From the NCBI GenBank assembly GCA_963765585.1, contig CAVXXB010000001.1:434001-498000 (forward strand): a stretch of DNA of 64,000 bases, written 5' to 3'. The stretch comes from CAVXXB01 sp963765585 (GTDB taxonomy: Bacteria > Calditrichota > Calditrichia > JAJRVZ01). Position 1 is the first letter of the stretch; the number at the start of each line of letters is the position of its first letter. The notes below the pieces were generated by a model. It had not been told where the DNA came from and did not search any database. It was given only the letters and a program-made list of their open reading frames with translations. A program made the translations under genes and the position numbers. Positions 50,197 through 58,786 of the stretch are shown here, in pieces.

Positions 50197-52770
50197 TTAC
50201 TCTTCAGGATAAAGATTATCCCACCACTCCGGTTGGTCTTTCAACCAATAATCAAACCAGGCTATAATTGTTTTGGTCCAGCGTTTACGCTTTTCATGCT
50301 GCATGATCCAGTGATTTTGCCCCGTTATCTCAATTAACTCCACCGGTTTGTTTAACAATTTTAAGGCGGTATACAGTTGCCGGCTTTCACCGGGCGGTAC
50401 ATTGGTATCATCGGCACCGTGTAATAATAATAACGGGGTATTGATGCTGTCGGCCATGAATAACGGACTCTGATTAACATATATATCTTTACGGTTCCAG
50501 GGAAAGCTCCCGGCTGTAGCGCCGGCACTATATAAATATCCCCAATAACCTTCTCCCCAATAACTGGATAATGAACTGATTCCGGCGTGTGAAATGGCTG
50601 ATGCAAAAATATCTGTTTTGGCAACCAGGTACATAGTCATAAATCCGCCATAGGAAGCGCCCATACAACCCACACGTCCCGGATCGACAAATGAGTGTGC
50701 GGCAAGAAATTTCTTGGTTCCTTCAATAATTTGAACACCGGTTATTTTTCCCCAGTCATTTACATGCAGAGCAGAAACCTCCTGCCCGTAACCAGTTGCA
50801 CCGGCCGGATTTATTACATAAACCACATATCCGTTTGCAGTGTAATAATTAAATGGGTACCGACCGCCAAATGAGCGGCTGACCGGAGAAGTCCCGCCAT
50901 AATAATAAACGATACAGGGATAGTTTTTTGCAGAATCAAAATCCGGTGGATAGTATACGCGGCCATCGACGGTGTATCCTGTCTCAGAGTTAAATGTCCA
51001 TGTTTTTACTTTACCCGGTTTTGCATATTTAAAATTTTCCTTAGCCGGATCAAATATAATTTTTCCGGAGTTTTTCTTTAAGTTGACAACCGCTATCCTG
51101 TTCGGATTTGTTGTACTGGTACCGGATATGATTCCCGTTGCTGCGTGTGAAGCAAACTGCATTTTACTCACCACATCAATGCCGGTATCAATCTGATAAT
51201 ATTTATTTTGATCGATATCATAATGATAGAGATGTTGATAGTCTTTATCCTCACCGATAACATATATTCCATCATCATGCCAATCTGCCGCTTCAATTTT
51301 AGGATTAAAATCACGACTAATCGCTTGTGTCTGCCCGCTTGCTAAATCAAAAATATAGGCCTGCGTATCGTACATATTGGAAATCATGTCAACGGGCAGA
51401 TTCATTCCAGTTCCACCAAAGAGGGATGGTCCGCCCAGACAAATTAATTTCTGCCCGTCCGGTGAAAATTTTGCTGAATTCAGCCATCGTCCCGACCAGA
51501 TTGAATCCGTTTTCATTGTCTCTATATCGAGCAAAAACAAACTGATTATTGAAAATGGTCTCTCCTGATAATCATAGTGCTGGTCGTATAATAAGATATT
51601 TTTTCCATCCCGGCTTATATCCATTATACCGGTAAACGGGCTTGCCCCGATCATGGGTTCGGCAATACCTGATGGATATGATAATTTGTAAAAGGATCTT
51701 TTAGTGCGGTATTCAGGCCAATGATCCGGCATCCCTTCCAGTTTTTTGATTCCATGTTCAGGAGTATCGGGTTTTTCAGAACAGGTGTAGACCAGGTAAG
51801 ACGCATCGGGTGACCAGCGGTAAGAAGCAAAATCAATAATCCCGATTTTAAGCGCAAAGCGTCTACCGGTATTCAGATCAGAAACCCAGATTGTTGTTTT
51901 TTTGTCCTGTGTGCTTGTAAAGGAATATAAATGCGATATCGGGGTCCATTGAAAATTGCTTATATTTGCCATGCCACGAAAAGACTGAAACAAATTGCCA
52001 TCTTTAGTATATCGTATTTCAATCCAGGATTCTGATTCGTCTAATTCTTTATTTCGCTGACTCAGGGTGATTGCCATCAACCGTCCATCGGCTGATAGTG
52101 CAGTACTACCTATAAGGGGAATATCAAGTATATGATCCAGGGAAATCGACCTCCCGGGATTTGTTGTTAACTTAAAACTATTCGCCAAAGAATCGTGATC
52201 GGCAGATACCGTAGCAGCCAATAACCAGTCATTCATTTGAGAATCATGTTTAATCGTTTTTACAATCACGAGGTGCTTGCCTGCTTCTGCGCGCACTCTT
52301 GTAGAAATTGATTTCTCATTGTTTGTAGTGATGGAATCCTGAGACGCTTTTTGATCAATAAGCCGGCCATCATAAAATATTTCAAACGGATGCTGTGATT
52401 TAACCATGAGCTGCAGATTTAGATAGCGATCGGTCTGGAGATAGAATCCCGCGTATGTGATCTGAGGAGAGTCTGGCTTGTTATTATAATCAAGTTGAAG
52501 ATTTCCTCGCGAGGCAGTCCGGTTATTCCATTCGAGTTTCCGGCCCTTATTCCATTCTATAACATCCCCTTCGGCCGGCCACAAATCTGTAACATCGATA
52601 TGTGTAAATTTTAATATATCTTTTAACTCGAATATCGAATTACCTTTCACCGGATAATTTGTATCCAGGGCATCGAGAACCAACCAGCTGGTGACCTGTT
52701 TCTCAGCGACATTTGCATAAACCAGGCCCGAGAGGATTATAGTTAAAATGAACAAACGTAACTTCATCAT
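50197..52770 (-). CDS. S9 family prolyl oligopeptidase-like peptidase
   Basis: A signal peptide (about 1-19) is followed by a beta-propeller-like region and a C-terminal alpha/beta hydrolase domain. The catalytic triad is Ser706 in GASYGGF, Asp788 in HGADDTNVPP and His820 in GQNHWI. The 857-residue protein cleaves short peptides, probably in the periplasm. It follows the DUF2914 gene on the same strand with 26 bp between, which suggests co-transcription. It adds to the other secreted peptidases at 37.6-43.6 kb, pointing to a proteolytic lifestyle. Confidence 0.92.
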   Translation of the reverse strand: MMKLRLFILTIILSGLVYANVAEKQVTSWLVLDALDTNYPVKGNSIFELKDILKFTHIDVTDLWPAEGDVIEWNKGRKLEWNNRTASRGNLQLDYNNKPDSPQITYAGFYLQTDRYLNLQLMVKSQHPFEIFYDGRLIDQKASQDSITTNNEKSISTRVRAEAGKHLVIVKTIKHDSQMNDWLLAATVSADHDSLANSFKLTTNPGRSISLDHILDIPLIGSTALSADGRLMAITLSQRNKELDESESWIEIRYTKDGNLFQSFRGMANISNFQWTPISHLYSFTSTQDKKTTIWVSDLNTGRRFALKIGIIDFASYRWSPDASYLVYTCSEKPDTPEHGIKKLEGMPDHWPEYRTKRSFYKLSYPSGIAEPMIGASPFTGIMDISRDGKNILLYDQHYDYQERPFSIISLFLLDIETMKTDSIWSGRWLNSAKFSPDGQKLICLGGPSLFGGTGMNLPVDMISNMYDTQAYIFDLASGQTQAISRDFNPKIEAADWHDDGIYVIGEDKDYQHLYHYDIDQNKYYQIDTGIDVVSKMQFASHAATGIISGTSTTNPNRIAVVNLKKNSGKIIFDPAKENFKYAKPGKVKTWTFNSETGYTVDGRVYYPPDFDSAKNYPCIVYYYGGTSPVSRSFGGRYPFNYYTANGYVVYVINPAGATGYGQEVSALHVNDWGKITGVQIIEGTKKFLAAHSFVDPGRVGCMGASYGGFMTMYLVAKTDIFASAISHAGISSLSSYWGEGYWGYLYSAGATAGSFPWNRKDIYVNQSPLFMADSINTPLLLLHGADDTNVPPGESRQLYTALKLLNKPVELIEITGQNHWIMQHEKRKRWTKTIIAWFDYWLKDQPEWWDNLYPEE

Positions 52771-52796
52771 TTTAATCAGCTCCGTTAGAATAGTTA

Positions 52797-53915
52797 TTAT
52801 TTTTCGATAACTTCAAATTCACGGTCCGGGTTTTCATTTGGTATTACTTTAAATTTTACCCGGCCCAGGATCAGATCATCTTCTGTAACGATATCAACCT
52901 GCCATTGCCCTATTTGCAGATTCTTTTTATAGGTATAGCCACGATACCCGCCATCGCGACCGCCTGTAAGATTATAGATGGTGCGATCAGTTACCACCCA
53001 ATCCTCTTTTTGCTCGGAATAAAACTGCCATTGGTGCGCAATCTTTTCTGTTAGCCGGGCCGGCGCAAATACAGATGCAAAACAAAAAGCGCTGTCGCCT
53101 TCCTGAAAATAAAACTGGCTATCATCATTTTTGAAAAACTGATACCAGGCGGGCTTTTCATACTTTAAGATATATATATTGTCCGTATGATTTTTACTGG
53201 CGTGATGATAAATCCCGGCAGATTCCATGGCCAGCGGCACAGGTGGAATAAAATTCAGTACATAGAAAATATTGAGAACTACATAGATCATCCCAATCAG
53301 CCCCAGGTGTTTATAATAGTGCTGGTTGGAAGCAAAAAGATTCCTTCTATATAAATAGTAGATAATAATAACCGGTAAGGCTAATCCACATAATCCCCCA
53401 AGAATGAAAGTGAAGGTACTCATGATTCCGGTAACAACCGGGATAAAAAATATGAAAAACGAGAAGGCTGCGATAAAATACAGACTAAACAGCAAGTAGG
53501 TGTTACTCAGTTTCTTTTCAAGAAATTCATTTGCCACAAACAGCAGAATCAGGATCATTAAAAAAAGAGATGCTTTGGTAAAGGAGGCACTTTTGAAATA
53601 GAAAACAACATACACGCTGAATAATCCGCCCAGGAAGAACTGCATTCCTGCCGGAAACCAATGGCTGTATTTCTGTAATATGCGATTTTTCAAACGATTC
53701 TGTTCGTTAAACAATGCCAGGACAATCAGAACTCCGAGAAGGATGAGATAGCAAATAATTATCAGATTATCTGTCAGTTCATCAATTCGGGTAATGGTTA
53801 AATTGTCCCAGGTGAAACCGCTGAAAAACGCAATTACCGGAACAAAGCGTTGGTGGCGTTGGACAAACGCCTTTGAATCCATGATTTTGTCTTTGAAGGA
53901 AGTAAATATTTTCAT
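52797..53915 (-). CDS. DUF2914 membrane protein
   Basis: Eight or more hydrophobic helices (about residues 25-230) are followed by a soluble DUF2914-type C-terminus: CFASVFAPARLTEKIAHQWQ, TGGRDGGYRGYTYKKNLQIG and WQVDIVTEDDLILGRVKFKV. The domain resembles small Ig-like ligand-binding modules, and its function is unknown. ATG 53915 follows a weak site. It is the first gene of a likely two-gene leftward unit with the S9 peptidase. Confidence 0.8.
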   Translation of the reverse strand: MKIFTSFKDKIMDSKAFVQRHQRFVPVIAFFSGFTWDNLTITRIDELTDNLIIICYLILLGVLIVLALFNEQNRLKNRILQKYSHWFPAGMQFFLGGLFSVYVVFYFKSASFTKASLFLMILILLFVANEFLEKKLSNTYLLFSLYFIAAFSFFIFFIPVVTGIMSTFTFILGGLCGLALPVIIIYYLYRRNLFASNQHYYKHLGLIGMIYVVLNIFYVLNFIPPVPLAMESAGIYHHASKNHTDNIYILKYEKPAWYQFFKNDDSQFYFQEGDSAFCFASVFAPARLTEKIAHQWQFYSEQKEDWVVTDRTIYNLTGGRDGGYRGYTYKKNLQIGQWQVDIVTEDDLILGRVKFKVIPNENPDREFEVIEK

Positions 53916-54239
53916 AGCAGGATTTTATCTGTTAATAAATTCAAGATTAAAATATTGATTTTTCAATCACCTTTTTCTTTTAAGAGGTTTTTACTGAATC
54001 CGTGATCTGATTTTATTGTCCCAGGATTAATCCCGGGGCAATAGAAAAATGATAGGGATTTCAATTTGGTTTCCTGCTTTCAGACTATTCAACGTCAATC
54101 TTTATAAAGACAGCCGATAGCTGATGGCTGACAGCATGAAATGCCCGATTACCCTAAATCTAAAGGTTAATTAAAGTAATATATTAATTCTCTTTTATTT
54201 TAAAAAACGAATTTTGTGACAGAAATAAAAAAAATGATT
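53916..54239. other. Intergenic region with palindrome and heptamer array
   Basis: This 324-bp gap upstream of the DUF2914 gene contains a CCCAGGATTAATCCCGGGG palindrome (54019-54038) and a short 7-bp-phased array (54112-54139: AGCCGAT, AGCTGAT, GGCTGAC, AGCATGA). The remainder is AT-rich without a gene. Confidence 0.65.
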
Positions 54240-54890
54240 CTATGAGGAACAAATCTTTAGGACCGAGGCGGGATCAATCCGGTGGCCACCAGGAAAAATA
54301 GTTTGACTATGTTTGACACTATTATCATTCATATATTTATAAAGTTCTTCACGAATTTCGCCCGGAATAAGTCTGTCATTTGATCCATGAATCAAACTTA
54401 GTTTGGCTGCCGAAATTCGTTTTTGAAATTCCGGAATATCAATATCATGGGGAATTAGTCCGCTGCATATAATCAGATGATCAAACCTGTAGTTGGTTGA
54501 TACAAACCAGCGGCTGGCAGTCTCTGAGCCTTGCGAAAATCCCAGTAAACAAAGATTTGGTTTATGGGATAATTTATCAATCCAGTCATATAAAACATGA
54601 TCGAGATAATTCAGATAGTCGTGTATTTCGTCATCCCGGTGCGAACGGGTCATCCATGATGCGGCGGTTCTGCCGCCGGTGCCACTCGAATAAAATTGGG
54701 ATAATCCCTGGGGCGCGATCAGAAAGCGGGTATCGTCTGCCAGGATTTCAAATTCACGTAAAAAGACATCGGCTTCCTGGCTGTATCCATGTAATAAAAA
54801 CCATAGTTCATTTGTGGCGGGGGTAAGGGTACCGCTGGTATATACATGTGCAGTACGTTGTATCTTGAGTGTGTGGTGGTCTATTCGCAT
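54240..54890 (-). CDS. Alpha/beta hydrolase, phospholipase/carboxylesterase type
   Basis: The 216-residue enzyme has WFLLHGYSQEADVF (oxyanion region), LCLLGFSQGSETAS with the nucleophile Ser in GFSQGS, LIHGSNDRLIPGEIR with the catalytic Asp, and GGHRIDPASV with the catalytic His. It is a cytosolic esterase of the YpfH/Abhydrolase_2 branch. The substrate is unknown. The start ATG at 54890 follows a stretch of short direct repeats (54898-54935) and the hairpin at 54936-54964. Confidence 0.87.
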   Translation of the reverse strand: MRIDHHTLKIQRTAHVYTSGTLTPATNELWFLLHGYSQEADVFLREFEILADDTRFLIAPQGLSQFYSSGTGGRTAASWMTRSHRDDEIHDYLNYLDHVLYDWIDKLSHKPNLCLLGFSQGSETASRWFVSTNYRFDHLIICSGLIPHDIDIPEFQKRISAAKLSLIHGSNDRLIPGEIREELYKYMNDNSVKHSQTIFPGGHRIDPASVLKICSS

Positions 54891-54935
54891 TTGATTTGTA
54901 CTATCTTGTACTACTTTGTCCTATCTTGTCCTACC

Positions 54936-54964
54936 ATGTAGTCCATCTATAAGATGGACTACAT
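54936..54964. repeat. Perfect 13-bp-arm hairpin after the lipoprotein gene
   Basis: ATGTAGTCCATCT and AGATGGACTACAT flank a 3-bp loop (ATA), 3 bp past the stop of the minus-strand lipoprotein gene. No T run follows on either strand, so transcript stabilisation or attenuation is as likely as termination. Confidence 0.7.
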
Positions 54965-54967
54965 CCC

Positions 54968-55918
54968 TCAGATTGAAATGACTTTATTTTTTTGCGCAAT
55001 AATATTTTCAAACTCTTTCTTTGACATCTCGCCTTCGGTAATAACCCGATTATTATCCGTTTTTACTTTAATACTATTCAGAATATCAATGGTGTCTCTA
55101 TCCTCACTTACCGATAATTTGACCGCGGCGATTCCGCCCTTTATGGCATCTTTGACCAACTCTGCTTTTTCACCATCAGAGCAAATGCAGCCACCATTAA
55201 AGTATAAATTATCGGTTAATTTAATGGCCATACTGGCACTGCTTATACTGTTTACAATAGGCATACTTTCACTAATACCATAGTCTGAGAAATTGTTTAA
55301 TACGGACTCAGTATTCACGGTCATCCAGGCCCAGCTTTTGTATTTGAGTGATTCAATCTGAGGCATCAGCTTCAGTTTACCCTCGGAAACTTCATTGTCG
55401 AGTGCTTTTTTAACAAGATTCCCGGATCCCCCGACAATCGTTTTTTCATCCTGGAAGCAAAAATAGATATTTTCATCTTCTAAATAATATAGGGTATATT
55501 CCTTGTATGATTCGGCTAACAATATTTTATCTTCATCCTTCTCTTGAATATATGCCACAATTTTATCCGGATTAAATTCCCCCGAGGCAATAAACAGACC
55601 CTTTTGTTTATCTGGATCATCAGTTGGAGTGGATGCAAAATAAATTTCCGCTAAATTTTTTTCAAAATCAAAACCGGTGGCCTCTAGAAATTCCTGATAT
55701 TCTTCGTTGTGCATCACCTGGTCTTCCACATCATCTCCAAAGAGCTCATAAAGCGGGCTGGATTTTAATTTCGTTAAATTAACATAGCCAATCATATGAG
55801 CGTTAGTGGGTAACTTTTGTAATTTTGTTCTCATATCAGCGGACAGGGATTCATTTTCGAAAGTACCGCATCCGGTGAACACCATTATTATCAAGGTGAA
55901 AATGATAAATAATTTCAT
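54968..55918 (-). CDS. Lipoprotein of unknown function following an ABC transporter
   Basis: The lipoprotein signal has Cys17 in MVFTGC. The 316-residue mature part has MIGYVNLTKLKSSPLYELFG and IYFASTPTDDPDKQKGLFIA, suggesting a DUF3352-like or similar alpha/beta fold, though I cannot name the family firmly. It is the last gene of the leftward operon after the ABC ATPase and permease (8 bp after the permease stop). A periplasmic partner or substrate-handling role is possible. Confidence 0.6.
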   Translation of the reverse strand: MKLFIIFTLIIMVFTGCGTFENESLSADMRTKLQKLPTNAHMIGYVNLTKLKSSPLYELFGDDVEDQVMHNEEYQEFLEATGFDFEKNLAEIYFASTPTDDPDKQKGLFIASGEFNPDKIVAYIQEKDEDKILLAESYKEYTLYYLEDENIYFCFQDEKTIVGGSGNLVKKALDNEVSEGKLKLMPQIESLKYKSWAWMTVNTESVLNNFSDYGISESMPIVNSISSASMAIKLTDNLYFNGGCICSDGEKAELVKDAIKGGIAAVKLSVSEDRDTIDILNSIKVKTDNNRVITEGEMSKKEFENIIAQKNKVISI

Positions 55919-55926
55919 TATATCTC

Positions 55927-56748
55927 CTAAAAATTTTTCTTACTAAAGATAATAGATGAAGCAATATAGGTAACTAACGCAAAGATTAAGGAACTCCACA
56001 AGGGCATCCAACTATATACGTCACTTCCATTAACCAATTGTTGTGTTATCGCTCCCAGTTCCGCGATTTTTGGTAAAACATAATAAATAGTATCAATCAG
56101 ATGTCCATAAAACGGCGAAGATAACAAGGCATAAATACTGTCACGTTGCAATAATAACGGACTAAAGAATATTACCAGATATGTAAACATCAGGGCAAAG
56201 GGGCCGCTTCTTGTAATTAAACTCAGAAATGTCATCAAGGTGAAAAATATAGTAAAAGTGACAATGATCATGATGCCACCCAATAAAAATCCCAAAGTCC
56301 AAATTCCGGATTTTATCGAAATGATCAGCCAGGTTCCGATAATAAGATATGCAATGTTGAAGGCGACAATTGATATGGCCCCCAGAAACCGGCCGCCCAA
56401 TATCTGCACTCGACTTATGGGTTTGCTGATGAACAGGTCAATAAATCCTGGCTGTAATAAAGTGGGAATGAGATTGCTCGTCGCAAACAATGAAATAAAA
56501 ATACCGCCGGTAAAAAGCATTACCGCAACAGCGCTCTGAACTCCCAGAATTACTGTGGTAAGTTCAATAAGATCCGGTGCCTGTATACCAAATACAGAAA
56601 CTGCAGATTGGGCACCATCCACTATATCCAGATTAAGCGCAAAAATAAACAATATCAGCACCAGAGAAGAAATGGCCAGAAATCCGACAAATGTTTTTTT
56701 CGCAAAGGATTCTCTAAACGTCAGGAGAACTATCGCCAGAAATTTCAT
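55927..56748 (-). CDS. ABC-2 type transporter permease
   Basis: The 273-residue protein has six predicted membrane helices and the ABC-2/NosY-like layout: a first helix near residues 20-42, and FATSNLIPTLLQPGFIDLFI, SKPISRVQILGGRFLGAISI near the centre. It overlaps the ATP-binding subunit gene by 4 bp (ATGA), so the two form one transporter. The substrate is unknown. NosY-type permeases are often in exporters or copper-assembly systems. Confidence 0.88.
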   Translation of the reverse strand: MKFLAIVLLTFRESFAKKTFVGFLAISSLVLILFIFALNLDIVDGAQSAVSVFGIQAPDLIELTTVILGVQSAVAVMLFTGGIFISLFATSNLIPTLLQPGFIDLFISKPISRVQILGGRFLGAISIVAFNIAYLIIGTWLIISIKSGIWTLGFLLGGIMIIVTFTIFFTLMTFLSLITRSGPFALMFTYLVIFFSPLLLQRDSIYALLSSPFYGHLIDTIYYVLPKIAELGAITQQLVNGSDVYSWMPLWSSLIFALVTYIASSIIFSKKNF

Positions 56749-57668
56749 TCTGATTTCTCCTTTTCGTCCTCAATTATATCAATAAAAAAATCCTCCAAAG
56801 TTATTTTTTTAGGAATGATCGCCTGAATAGTAACTTTTGCATCCCGTAACCTGTCAATCAGCTGATTTAACCCGGATTCATCCTGGACGGATATAGTAAA
56901 CAGATTGGTGACATTGTCATAACTTGATTCGACCGGACCAAGCAAAGATGACATTGTCTGCTGATTTGCATCTACCTTTAACTGATACTGTTCATGAACG
57001 GATATGAAATCCTCGATAGTTCCTCTTTCCAGTAAACGGCCGTCTTTTAAAATAGCCACTTCATCCGAAATCCGCTCAACTTCTGATAACAAGTGAGAAT
57101 TCAGAAAAATTGTTTTGCCCTGATCGCGCATGGATTTGAGCAGATCCCTGATTTCACGCCGGCCTACCGGATCGATACCATCGGTAGGTTCATCCAAAAA
57201 CATTAAATCCGGATCGTTAATCATAGCGTGGACCAGACCCATCCTCTGCATCATACCCTTGGAATATTTCCGGATCTTTGTATTTATCCAATCACCCAGT
57301 TTTACCTGTTTTAACAGTTGCGGGATTTTATCCTTTAGAACCGAACTTTCAATTCCGCTCATTTTTCCATAATAATATAGAACCTGACCCGCCGTAAGAA
57401 ACTCAGGAAAACGATGATTTTCTGCCAGATATCCGATTTTCTTATGAATCTGAACATTGGTAATTGGTTCACCAAGCATGGTTGCCGAACCACTGGTGGG
57501 ATGAAGAATATTTAACAGGGTTTTTATCAGCGTTGTCTTACCGGCGCCGTTGGGCCCCAGCAAACTAAATATTTTTCCCTGATCGACTTCGATACTAAAA
57601 TCTTCGAGCGCCCTGATCCGACCCTTGGAATAATACTTACATAAATTTTCTGTTTTTAGTGCTTTCAT
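56745..57668 (-). CDS. ABC transporter ATP-binding protein
   Basis: Walker A GPNGAGKTTLIK, signature YSKGMMQRMGL, Walker B DLMFLDEPTDGIDP and H-loop LNSHLLSEVE are all present. The C-terminal 90 residues form the extra domain common in ABC-2 exporter ATPases. It pairs with the overlapping permease. A 29-bp gap separates it from aroC upstream. Confidence 0.93.
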   Translation of the reverse strand: MKALKTENLCKYYSKGRIRALEDFSIEVDQGKIFSLLGPNGAGKTTLIKTLLNILHPTSGSATMLGEPITNVQIHKKIGYLAENHRFPEFLTAGQVLYYYGKMSGIESSVLKDKIPQLLKQVKLGDWINTKIRKYSKGMMQRMGLVHAMINDPDLMFLDEPTDGIDPVGRREIRDLLKSMRDQGKTIFLNSHLLSEVERISDEVAILKDGRLLERGTIEDFISVHEQYQLKVDANQQTMSSLLGPVESSYDNVTNLFTISVQDESGLNQLIDRLRDAKVTIQAIIPKKITLEDFFIDIIEDEKEKSE

Positions 57669-57697
57669 AATGTATTAGCAAAGTTTTACGGAAAATA

Positions 57698-58786
57698 TCA
57701 ACTTAAGTTGCTATACTGCCTCAATCCATGGTCTGCCAATACAATCGCGATCATGGCCTCAGCCATCGGGATAAATCGTGGCAACAGGCAGGGATCGTGA
57801 CGTCCTTTGGTTAAAATTGTGGTTGTTTTTCCGTTTTTGTCAATGGTCGGTTGTTCCTGCGGAATGGAACTTGTTGGCTTTACGGCACAACGTAAAATGA
57901 TCGGCATGCCAGATGAAATACCGCCAAGCATGCCGCCATGCCGGTTTGAACTAGTAACTATTTTATCACCCTTTTTGATAAAATGATCATTATTTTCGCT
58001 GCCCCGTAACGTCGCCACATCAAATCCGGCCCCAAATTCGATTCCCATTACTGCCGGCAAACTTAACAATGCCTTACCCAGATCGGCACGGAGTTTATCA
58101 AAAACGGGTTCTCCCCAGCCGGCCGGTACGCCGGTAGCAACAAATTCAGCAATTCCACCAATAGAATCGCGTTCTTTGCGCAATTTATCAATCAGGGCAA
58201 TCATTTTATCCGCCGCATCCTGATCCGGACAGCGGACAATATTAGACTCAACCTGGGATGTGGTTACTTGTGATGGATCTGGAATATCTGCAACGATAGA
58301 TCCAACTTGTTTTACATAGCCGACAATCTCAATTTTTTGTTTCATGTACTCAAGTACTTTTCGGGCAACCACCCCCGCTGCAACCCGAACTACCGTTTCC
58401 CGGGCGCTGGACCTGCCGCCACCACGATAATCACGCACACCATATTTGGCATCATAAGTATAATCCGCATGACCAGGACGGTATTTTTGACTGATTTCAT
58501 CATAGTCAGAACTTCGCTGATCACGATTGCGAACCATAATTGCCAATGATGTACCGGTTGTTTTACCATCAAACACACCGGATAATATTTCAGCCGTATC
58601 ATCTTCCTGCCGTTGGGTTGTAATTTTGGATTGTCCCGGGCGGCGGCGTGATAATTGAAAAATAAAATCACTCTCGCTCAGGGAGATTCCGGCTGGAACA
58701 CCATCTATAATTACTACATTTCCGGGCCCATGACTTTCACCGGCGGTTGATATGCGAAAAATTTGTCCAAAAGAATTCCCGGCCAT
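57698..58786 (-). CDS. aroC: Chorismate synthase
   Basis: The 362-residue enzyme makes chorismate from EPSP using reduced FMN, the last shared step to aromatic amino acids. Diagnostic segments are STAGESHGPGNVVIIDG, the RPGHADYTYDAKYG loop, GGGRSSARETVVRVAAG and RHGGMLGGISSGMPIILRC. The ATG shares one base with the stop of the upstream phosphatase gene (TAATG), with AGGAGG in the end of that gene. This indicates translational coupling in the leftward operon. Confidence 0.97.
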   Translation of the reverse strand: MAGNSFGQIFRISTAGESHGPGNVVIIDGVPAGISLSESDFIFQLSRRRPGQSKITTQRQEDDTAEILSGVFDGKTTGTSLAIMVRNRDQRSSDYDEISQKYRPGHADYTYDAKYGVRDYRGGGRSSARETVVRVAAGVVARKVLEYMKQKIEIVGYVKQVGSIVADIPDPSQVTTSQVESNIVRCPDQDAADKMIALIDKLRKERDSIGGIAEFVATGVPAGWGEPVFDKLRADLGKALLSLPAVMGIEFGAGFDVATLRGSENNDHFIKKGDKIVTSSNRHGGMLGGISSGMPIILRCAVKPTSSIPQEQPTIDKNGKTTTILTKGRHDPCLLPRFIPMAEAMIAIVLADHGLRQYSNLS

